Shown here: piece by piece, positions 54,749-64,000 of the stretch
Numbering within the stretch: the stretch's first letter is position 1
How the letters are laid out: every line of letters begins with the position of its first letter
Source of the DNA: Ampullaceana balthica
Taxonomy: Eukaryota > Mollusca > Gastropoda > Lymnaeidae
Length of the DNA stretch: 64,000 bases
Assembly (NCBI GenBank): GCA_944989445.1
Contig: CALYLW010000566.1
Coordinates: 674,641-738,640, forward strand
Direction: 5' to 3'
Notes under the pieces: model-generated
What the model saw: only the letters and a program-made list of their open reading frames with translations
Database searches by the model: none
Told to the model about the DNA's origin: nothing
Program-made: the position numbers and the translations under genes

Positions 54749-56070
54749 GGCAAGACACGTACCCCTAAAACAGAACCAGGTGATAAAAGCCGGTTTCGGA
54801 CTGTAACCGCCATTTTTTTGTGTGAATCGTCTGCCAAGTCGTTATTATCGTGTACACAAAAAAATGAAATCCTGATATGGCTTGGAAAGATGTTTGCCCT
54901 AAACTAATCTGTAAAACGCCTTGTCCTTTACTAACCTAACAGAACAAGTCCAAATGAAATCTTGAACACACGTCTGATTAAAGGAATAACAGGTCTAGTC
55001 AAAATGTAGTTTTAACACATTTAGTCCAGAATTCATTTTCAATGCGCTTAGAGCCGAAACAATTCATCTGTACGTAAAATCTGTTTTTAAACCAATTAAT
55101 CGGGAAACCTCTTGGTTTGAGGCTAATGCTGTCCCAAACTTGAGATGTCTATAATTTAGCATAAGGAATCGATCGTGTTTGTGCACCTCACCCACATATA
55201 CACATCTAAACAACTCATGCGGTAAACTGACTACCATTACTACTAATGACTATACTGTTTACGGTAAAACCAGATTTTTTTCTACCGCAGAGAGGAGACG
55301 AAAACATGGCAAAAGTGCGGCTGAATTACTGATTGTTTGGTTGGAACAAATTTAGTTCACCTATCGATGTAAACTGTTGTGAGTTGTGTTTTTTTAGGTC
55401 ACATGATGGGTAGCTATTTTTTTTTATAGGCTAATAAATATGAGTTAGTCGATGTTTTAAAAAAGTTCCAAAGTAACATAAGTGCGTTCTAATATTGTAT
55501 GGTCTTGTCGGGAATATTTTGCCCTATAACGGTAAAGATAAGATTAACAAGAAATATGTTCGCTCGTGGTAACAACTTCTATTTCCTATATCTAATAAAT
55601 AACTTCTGTTTTGTAAAACCATGAACAAACCAATTGAAATCCCAAAAATGTAATAACGAGTCAGATGTAACAACAATTTTTATTGCCGCAATGTACTATT
55701 AAATCGATGTAACAACTATGTTCTTCCAGTAAGGTAATACCCAATCAGATATAATAACCATTTCTTCTCTCATCCCGCCCTCTTTGTGGCACAATAGACA
55801 TATCGTATTTTGATTTCAAATGAATCATTGAGCAATAGAAGAAATCAAAACGCGTACGAGCTCTACTAAACTTTCTCGTAAATTCATAAATAGCAGTAAA
55901 GCTTTGTGCTCCTTCATTGGAATATGATATAAAACAAGTCCGATAACCGACGCTTTGCTACGGGTTATACACAATAAAGCAAGTAGCCTTTACCTTGGGT
56001 CTCAACTTCCATTCAAATTCAGTGAATAATGCAGAGGCAGAAGTAGATTTCTTAAAAATAGGCCGACAGG
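54749..56070. other. No gene recognised
   Basis: Unique A+T-rich sequence. 'acgctttgctacgggttata' at about 55950 resembles the hairpin phrase 'cccgtgctttgctacgggt' at about 59706, perhaps solo element ends. Confidence 0.35.
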
Positions 56071-56170
56071 CACACACACACACACACACACACTCTCTCT
56101 CTCTCTCTCTCTCCCTCTCTCTCTCTCTCTCTCACATACACACACACGCTCGCGCACACACACACATACA
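56071..56170. repeat. (CA)n(CT)n(CA)n microsatellite
   Basis: CA, then CT, then CA dinucleotide runs. The 64- and 70-codon frames across it are artefacts. Confidence 0.95.
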
Positions 56171-56424
56171 AAAAAATATGCGGTGGTCCAGAACAATGAC
56201 AGCCTGATGTATCTAGTGGTGGGTACTAGTTATGAAACACCATGTGGGCTCATAAGAATTATGTGTCAATCATTGTGAACATATAAACATACGTCAAGCA
56301 TATACAGCATGTCTCCGAAACACACTGATTGAGAGTACACAAGAAAATGTTACCTGCAGGGCAAATCTTCATTGTGTTGAAATCCCACTGAACAATCCTA
56401 AAATTTGCAGGATTTAATCTCGAC

Positions 56425-57973
56425 AGCCAATATGCTTTTGGCATAACGTAAGGTTTACCTTTCGGTTACATTTTAAGTTCACTCCTGGCGATTCAAACAT
56501 ACGAATCACATAAGTACAGACGAATAATCCAATCTTCGTTTTGATAGAGGACTTGGTATAACGAGGTATGTTATCGCATCTAGGTTCAGAGAAGTGTGTC
56601 TTCTGTAGAAAAACCTCTAACAACACTATTCAAGTTCAAGATAGCAATTTTTTTAGACCAATTTTATACAGCGGTAATACACACTGATTACTACATCTGA
56701 GAAATTGCATCATTTAAGTTTAATATTTTTGGCATGTCACATTGAGATAATATTATAAAAAATTAAATAAAAAGTTGGGCATGTTCTTACCAATAATAAT
56801 ATACATACAATTAAATTTATAAATATAAAAATGAACAAGGACATTTGATCAATGTAGCAAGTAATTAGTATTATTAGTGATGAAAACAATGGCTAATGTT
56901 TGTTAGGTGGCAGACCGTTGTATTTCCCTTACATGCTTCAATAGTACACGGGATTGTTCTATAAACTTACCCCCAAAATAAATAAGGATTGAAAAGAAAC
57001 GATGGGGCTTTCAAAGAAGAAAATGGATTATGTATATGAATCATATGGATTGGCGTAAGATTAAGGCTAATAGGCTTCCGCGTAGTTTGTCTTTCTTATC
57101 TAAAGGGGCAGCTGTGTGACCTTATAAAGTGTACTTTCCATTGATAAGGGCAGGTGTCAATAATATCGCCCAACCCTGGGTGGCCTTAACCCTATAGCTT
57201 AGCCACTGTTAATATGCTTTTGACATACATTACGCTAAACCTGCACAGTATATTTTAAGTCCAATCCATGGATTCAACAGATCTTTTACACAAATAAACC
57301 CAATTCACTTTTTGCAATAAATATTCACCTAAATATTATGAATCTTCTCAATAAAAATCATATCAAATTCGTCCTTAATTTAGGTCATGTATAGACTGAA
57401 TATATACATTGTATATTGTATTAAAATGGCTGGTTTGGAGAGCTAAAGGAATATTATCAAAAGTTATTTAAGGGCAGAAATATGAACTGACTTACATTTT
57501 AAAATTATATTTGGTATGTTTCTAGAACAATGTGGTGGCATGACACATGTTTCGGGTTTAAATTGTAGAGCTGTATTAACTGCATGTTATACGATATTGA
57601 AGTGTCCGTATAAAGACTGATTTTTCAGGTAGTTGACGAAAAGGTAGTGGTCTTTGAAATCGTATAATTTTGATTAAAAATTGCAGCTTTAATCATCATG
57701 ATTTGAAATTTGATGCCATCTTAGTTTATGTTTTTAAGCACTAACAAGTAGCTAAAAATATAAAATAATAATAATTAATTAAGATTCATTATGAATACAA
57801 ATAAAAAATTATCAATTTATTTTAGTGACACAAGTATCTCCCAATGCTTTGCTTCCTCACCACTTGAAAGAAAGATAATAGAAACTTCTTTAATGACACA
57901 AGTATATCTGCCAATGCGTGACTTCGTCACCACTTGAAGAAAAGATAATGGGATCTCCTTTAAAGTATGACTT
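56425..57973 (+). repeat. Left arm of second inverted repeat (1.5 kb)
   Basis: It matches 60580-62125 in reverse with visible substitutions and indels, more diverged than the Bcl-2 palindrome. Shared landmarks include 'tcattaaagaagtttctatt' / its inverse, 'ggtcacacagctgcccctt', 'ccacccagggttgggcgata', and a 70-codon frame (minus at 56414-56626, plus at 61929-62144) whose two versions are similar but not identical. The frame LLEVFLQKTHFSEPRCDN has no recognised family. Two tandem 'gacacaagtat' units occur at the inner end. Confidence 0.85.
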
Positions 57974-57986
57974 ATCATCTGGCCCC

Positions 57987-58269
57987 TTGAACTTGAACTT
58001 GAACTAACCCTTACCCCATCGTTGGGTCGTTGGGGCACCATCGTGAACTGCACACTATCTCACGCCATTTGTTCCGGTCCTGTGCTGCCTTTTGAGAGTC
58101 GCTGAATGACCACCCGGTCCACTCTTTGATATCGTCTTCCCATCTCTTCTTTTGTCTGCCTCTTTTCCTTCCTCCCTATACTTTGCCTTGCAATATAGTC
58201 TTTGCGAGACATCCAGATCTTGTCACGTGTCCGTACCATCGTAGTTTCCACTTAGTTACATCGTAGTTA
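57987..58269 (-). pseudogene. 5'-truncated RTE/jockey-like LINE tail
   Basis: On the minus strand, one frame gives KWKLRWYGHVTRSGCLAKTI, then GGRKRGRQKKRWEDDIKEWT and FSDSQKAAQDRNKWREIVCS, ending with a GTTCAA tandem tail. This is the same family as the 2697 copy and here includes the GHV block. The frame is broken by a stop in the LQGKV region and by frameshift. CATCTGGCCCC at 57976-57986 and 58270-58280 is its target duplication. It inserted at the inner edge of the left arm of the second inverted repeat. Confidence 0.8.
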
Positions 58270-58280
58270 CATCTGGCCCC

Positions 58281-59872
58281 TGGAGACCTTTTAATCTAAA
58301 AAAAGATACTATTTTACTTGTAGTTTACCACAACACTGTGTGTAATCGGCCCACAAACTGCTGTTTGACAGTTAATGCCGCCCTCCGGCAGAAAATGTTT
58401 GGAGACCCGTGGTCTACATTAACATTAGTTTTCCGTATTATTTGTATTATTGAATCACAAGGATTGGGCTTAAAATTTAGCCTACAGTTTTTGTTTAATT
58501 TAAGGGTATTAACAGTGGAAAGCCGCAGAGTTTATGCCAGACAGCGTTAGGAGATATTACTGACGCCTGCACCAAACAATAGAAAGTACCTTTAAAAAAT
58601 TATAAACATGTGTCCCATATTGACCTCACTATTACGCAAGTGCTTATTAGTATAACTCGTGTTTATAATCAATTTCCTTCTTTGAAAGCTTTGATAATTT
58701 CTTTTCAATGCATCCTTTCCTTATGAAAGAATCCTTCCATAACATTCGCGTGTTCTCTTGAAGCACAAAAGCTGCTTTACACTATTTCATAATGGTTTAA
58801 ACGGTATTCTAAAGCGATTTCAGTAACTAAGAGGTTTGAAAGAAAATTGATCTGTCTTTCCTTTAAAGCATAATCATTTTTCGATTTATGATATACATCT
58901 ACAAAAAATTGCCATACGTTTTTGCTTCAAACAAATATAAATATCTGAAAAAGAAAAAAATACTCGCTGTCTTGTTAGAGGCCCACAATTTGCAGTCATA
59001 AAAAGATTCTTCTTCTTCGTTCTCAATTTGAGTTTTGCGTGCCAACGAGTTTTGCGCCAATTGGCCCTTGGTCTCCGACTTCAGCCTGCTGTTTTTTCTG
59101 GATGTGCTTCCATAGCCTTTGGTCAGCCAAAACCATCTGCAAGGCAGCAGTGGATTTTGGCAAGTGATGCAGCGTTCACAGGCCACGGCTATAAGGGTTC
59201 CATGCATTATCCCGTCGCCTTTTATTCCCCTAAAATCATCACTCGGTTACACACACACATACACAAACACACACACACACCAACAAATAGCGGAACATCA
59301 CATAAAAATAAACTTCATTAAATAAGCATTGGGTCTTTTTACATCGTTAGTTTTTCACAAAGTAATATATGCTGACATTTCAAAAGTAAACGAGCAAAAG
59401 TTATTTTCCTTAAATATCGCTAAAGCTCGGCTGTAGTAATGAGTGTGTCTTTTAATACTATACATTATATTTTGCTATTATTTTAAGTTTTAGAAGTTCC
59501 CACATTTATGTTAAACAAAATCAACTCCGAATAATTCACGATACAAAATATTTGGTAATGATCACGTTGCGTTATTCTCGACGCCAACATTTTATTTATT
59601 TTCCGTTTAATTTTCAAATTTTGTTTTATCGAGAGTGGCCCCGCATAGCGAGCACTGACTTAAGGAAATGGTTTTGGGTCCTTTTGTATTAGACGAGCAC
59701 AATACCCGTGCTTTGCTACGGGTAGCCACATTAAAAAATTATATTTCGTTAAAAAATTTAGAGATAAGTTATAACTCATCACGAAAGTGGATAGAAAGAA
59801 CGCAACACTCCGTTAAATAAAATAATAATATGGGAGAAAAGGATTCCTGAATTTTAATGATGTCCATTAACT
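58281..59872. other. Spacer of second inverted repeat; no gene recognised
   Basis: Short frames at 58338-58550 and 59028-59321 have no recognised domain. The latter overlaps a (CA)n stretch at about 59250-59280, and its antisense resembles a LINE C-terminal tail only vaguely. 'cccgtgctttgctacgggt' at about 59706 could be an element-end hairpin. Confidence 0.35.
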
Positions 59873-60385
59873 TGTTTTTAAAATCCCTTATATTAACTTC
59901 ACCACCGTCTCTCTCCTTCTGTCTTGGGCGGGCACCGCGGAAAAACAGAAGTAAACAATTACCCACTTCCCGTCATGCCATCAAGCTGAAATTTGGCACA
60001 CGGACCCGTGTCACCTAAAAATGCATCGTATCAAAAATTCAGATCGATCGAACGTACAGTTATTAAATTAATGCATTTTAGTTTATCTATATAAACTAAA
60101 TGTAGCGGTCGCTATCGTTTACATTTTACGGGTCACTTGACTTCACCCCAGCCATAGGTGAACACATCTCGTGTTTTAACCAGGTGTACCGGCGTGCTTT
60201 TGTTTACATTTTGCGTGTCACGCTGAGCTCGGTCCAGCGATCGGTCACAAGACCTTTCCCCTCTCCCACCTACCCCCCGGGTTAAAAGCAAAGGGGAGTT
60301 AATACAGATTCAGTCTGTAAATATTTGTAAATACTTTTAGTTATGTCTCATATATAAGGGATTTATAGTCAAAAACTTTGTTTTT
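59873..60385. repeat. Family R copy
   Basis: It starts 'aaatcccttatattaacttc' and ends 'catatataagggatttatag'. Close to the 18925 copy throughout the first 200 bp ('catcaagctgaaatttggca', 'cagatcgatcgaacgtac'). Confidence 0.7.
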
Positions 60386-60579
60386 ACGGGTTTGTTTTAT
60401 CTCTGTTTTAATAACGTCGGCGTTTTTCTAAAACCTGTACCAGATTAACAAAGGTCCGCTACAGTTTCATGACGCCCATGTGCAAAGACTCATTTTATTA
60501 TCACATGAATCATAATATAAAAGCCATATCTCAAAAACAATGATGAGAGATTGATCCTATATTGAACTTTATTTAAGTC

Positions 60580-62125
60580 AAACTTTAAAGGAGTTCCCAT
60601 TATCTTTTCTTCAAGTGGTGACGAAGTCACGCATTGGCAGATATACTTGTGTCATTAAAGAAGTTTCTATTATCTTTCTTTCAAGTGGTGAGGAAGCAAA
60701 GCATTGGGAGATACTTGTGTCACTAAAATAAATTGATAATTTTTTATTTGTATTCATAATGAATCTTAATTAATTATTATTATTTTATATTTTTAGCTAC
60801 TTGTTAGTGCTTAAAAACATAAACTAAGATGGCATCAAATTTCAAATAATTATGATTAAAGCTACAATTTTCAATCAAAATTATACAATTTCAAAGAACA
60901 CCACCATTTCGTCAACTACCTGAAAAATCAGTCTTTATACGGACACTTCAATATCGCATGTTGTGCACTTAATGCAGCTCTACAATCTAAACCCGAAGCA
61001 TGTGTCATGCCACCACATTGTTCTAGAAACTTACCAAATATAATTTGAAAATGTAAGGCAGGTCATATTTCTGCCCTTAAATAACTTTTCATATGATTAC
61101 TTTAGCTCTCCAAACCAGCCATTTTAATACAATATACAATGTATATATTCAGTCTATACATAACCTAAATTAAGGACGAATTGGATATGATTTTTATTGA
61201 GATTCATAATATTTAGGTGAATATTTATCGCAAAAAAAGGGGGGGGATGGGTTTATTTGTGTAAAAGATTCATTGAATCCATGGATTGGACTTAAAATAG
61301 ACTGTGCAGGTTTAGCGTAATGTATGTCAAAAGCATATTAACAGTGGCTAAGCTATAGGGTTAAGGCCACCCAGGGTTGGGCGATATTATTGACACCTGC
61401 CCCTATCAATGGAAAGTACACTTTATAAGGTCACACAGCTGCCCCTTTAGATAAAAAAGACAAACTAGGTGGAAACCTATTAGCCTTAATCTTACGCCAT
61501 TCCATATGACTCATATACATAATCCATTTTCTTCTTTGAAAGCCCCATCATTTCTTTTCAATCCTTATTTTCTTTTGGGTGAGTTTATAGAACAATCCCG
61601 TGTACTATTGAAGCATGTAAGGGAAATACAACTGTCTGCCACCTAACAAACATTAGCCATTGTTTTCATCACTAATATTACTAATTACTTGGTGCATTCA
61701 TCAAATGTACCTGTTCATTTTTATATTTATAAATTTAATTGTTTGTATATTATTATTGGTAAGAACCTGCCCGACTTTTAAATTAATTTTTATAATATTA
61801 TCTTAATGTGACATGCCAAACATACTAGTTAAACTTAAATGCTGCGATTTCTCAGATGTAGTAATCAGTGTGTATTATCGCTGTATAAAATTGATCTTAA
61901 AAAAATCTAGCTATCTTGAAATTGAATAGTGTTGCTAGAGGTTTTTCTACAGAAGACACACTTCTCTGAACCTAGATGCGATAACATACATCGTTATACC
62001 AAGTCCTCTATCAAAACGAAGGTTGGATTATTCGTCTGTACTTATGTGATTCGTATGTTTGAATCGCCAGGAGTGAACTTAAAATGTAACCGAAAGGTAA
62101 ACCTTACGTTATACCAAAAGGATAT
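60580..62125 (-). repeat. Right arm of second inverted repeat (1.5 kb)
   Basis: Inverse of 56425-57973. It has a run of eight G at about 61240 where the left arm reads differently, and a slightly different end of the 71-codon plus frame. No target duplication or terminal motif is evident at the outer edges, so the biological boundaries may be further out. Confidence 0.85.
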
Positions 62126-63358
62126 TAGCCTAGGCCGGAATTAGAGCCCCCCCCCACCCCTAGGTTTTATCGATATCATTGAAGCCTGCTCATACCTATG
62201 ATAAGTACCCTTTAAAATTTACAGAGGTGCCTCCTCTCTATAGAAAAATAACCTGTTTTAGCCATAGCCCCACTCTTACGCAATTGCATACCAATCATAT
62301 ACATGATCTTCTTTTTTTTTATCGGGCGTGGTACCGCATAGCGAGACCTGACTGACAGACGGATGTTGTTACTGAGCACCTTATATATCAGAAGATTGTA
62401 AAACTCTGAAGGTTTCAGAGAAACCGTAAATAGAGTGAAGTAACATTTCCGTAAACAAAATGTAAAAAATTTAAATTAAAGTTTAAATAAACAATGAGTG
62501 CATCCCTGCAAAGGTTATTGGGAAGCTATTTTGAAAAATACCTTTCAACTTGGACCAAACAGTAGACTTGGGGTAAATACTATTTCCGCTCACCGGAACC
62601 GTTCAAAAGTTGATGAAAACCAACGTATAGGATCTCATACGTATATATTAAATTTAGTCCACCAAACTGAAGAGGTACTCAAGCTATCATGTTTACACAT
62701 AAACACACACAAACACATACACACAAGATTGCAAAACTTGGGTTTTCCGACTCAGGAATGCGTAAAACGTCTCAAAAGGTTTTAGCTTGTCATTTAAAAA
62801 AAAATTGAACTAAAACTAACTTGACGGTGCTTTTGATAATTAATTAAATTCTCAATGGTTTTAAATTTTTTGTTGAATATTGTTCCTAATATAGATAACA
62901 GGAATCTACTTAACACAAAAAGAGGATCGGGGGCTCTATCAGGAAGTGTCCTAATATATTTTTAGTCAGTTTTTTCCCCCACGTCAGGTTATCACGACCT
63001 GTCAAGTTAGCAAATATAGCTGCTTTACAAGATACAAAGGTTTATGTAGTATTTATTCTGCAACAGGACTTCCGGAATCGGCAGAGGTGAGACGTCCATG
63101 ACCTTTAATGCATTTGGCTGGGGGGGGTTGTCAGTCTGTGTGTCAATCTCATGTATGACACAAACTATTTTTTCTCGGGGATGGGTTTATAAAAAAAATT
63201 TTAAATAAGAAGACCTACTCTTTCTTTCTTTCCAAAACAAGTATCATAAAGAGAGATTTCAATGCCCGGTAAGCAGGTTATTTCGAATTATATTTTTTTC
63301 GAATCAAGGTTTTCCTGGTTTACATAACCTAGTAGATTATAGCAAAAAGTTGAGTTGT
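62126..63358. other. No gene recognised
   Basis: 'cgggcgtggtaccgcatagc' at about 62324 is echoed by 'gagtggccccgcatagcgag' at about 59632, suggesting a shared degenerate repeat. The 95-codon frame at 62498-62785 has no recognised domain. Confidence 0.35.
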
Positions 63359-64000
63359 TAAAATTTCTATTTCGATTGTTTTTGCACGATTACAATACTT
63401 TCAAATTTACTCCTCATACAAGAAATTAAAAAAGGTGTAAGACTCAAGAACGCATTTAAAGTTAAATTTCTATTTCGATTGTTTTGCACGATTACAATAC
63501 TTTCCAATTTACTCCTCATACAAGAAATTAAAAAAGGTGTAAGACTCAAGAACGCATTTAAAGTTAAATTTCTATTTCGATAGTTTTTGCACGATTACAA
63601 TACTTTCCAATTTACTTCTCATACAAGAAATTAAAAAAAGGTGTAAAACTCAAGAACGCATTTAAAGTTAAATTTCTATTTCGATAGTTTTTGCACGATT
63701 ACAATACTTTCCAATTTACTCCTCATACAAGAAATTAAAAAAAGGTGTAAGACTCAAGAACGCATTTAAAGTAAAAGTTCTATTTCGATAGTTTTTGCAC
63801 GATTACAATACTTTCCAATTTACTCCTCATACAAGAAATTTAAAAAAGGTGTAAGACTCAAGAACGCATTTAAAGTTAAATTTCTATTTCGATAATTTTT
63901 GCACGATTACAATACTTTCCAATTTACTCCTCATACAAGAAATTAAAAAAAGGTGTAAGACTCAAGAACGCATTTAAAGTTAAATTTCTATCTCGATAGT
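63359..64000. repeat. About 105-bp tandem repeat, runs off the window
   Basis: At least six units read 'aaatttctatttcgattgtt', 'tttgcacgattacaatactt', 'tactcctcatacaagaaatt', 'aaaaaaggtgtaagactcaa' and 'gaacgcatttaaagtt'. Units are more than 95% alike. The array is still open at 64000, so it could be the edge of a satellite block. Confidence 0.95.

Noticed and set aside
54185..54768. Repetitive peptide frames on both strands (MVNYAIYRT, IVNHCPIDC)
   Set aside because: A 27-bp repeat is a multiple of three and stays open by arithmetic; there is no start context or conservation.
59028..59321. 97-codon plus frame with CA-repeat tail
   Set aside because: It runs into a (CA)n microsatellite and has no recognised domain.

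Overview
This is eukaryotic, repeat-dominated DNA from an animal. The tRNA-derived SINEs, the L2/CR1-like and RTE/jockey-like LINE ends, the hAT remnants and the many Helitron-like elements would fit a mollusc, perhaps a gastropod, but no single-copy gene fixes the species. Host coding sequence is sparse. Long runs of Gln/Asn/Thr or Cys/Val/Leu in apparent reading frames are only translated (AAC/GTT)n arrays.

Layout: 1-3700 holds degenerate LINE ends in a diverged repeat with a small MITE. 3960-16800 is a nest of TA arrays, hAT-type elements and Helitron-like elements (5'-TC, a GC hairpin near the 3' end, CTAG-3', insertion between A and T), several carrying (GTT)n arrays. 16800-20300 has a broken LINE and a 1.85-kb hAT-like element. 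21956-23940 (minus) is the best host-like coding segment, a STELLO/DUF288-type glycosyltransferase exon with one in-frame stop; a possible N-terminal membrane exon lies near 32036-32200. 24300-38490 is mostly minisatellites, MITEs, SINEs and a recurrent 0.4-0.5-kb repeat family. 53640-64000 holds minisatellites and a second, older inverted repeat with 1.5-kb arms.

The outstanding object is 38500-52826. It is a 14.3-kb near-perfect palindrome: two 6.3-kb arms around a 1.64-kb unique loop, 5'-AG...CT-3' termini and an exact 6-bp target duplication (ATCCTA). Those ends are Maverick/Polinton-like, but no polymerase, integrase or capsid gene is visible. Each arm instead carries a complete two-exon Bcl-2 family gene with BH3-, BH1- and BH2-like motifs and a C-terminal membrane anchor. 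The two genes face outward and encode identical proteins. The element sits six bases inside an older Helitron-like element. The simplest reading is a non-autonomous Maverick/adintovirus-like element that carries an apoptosis regulator as cargo in giant terminal inverted repeats.
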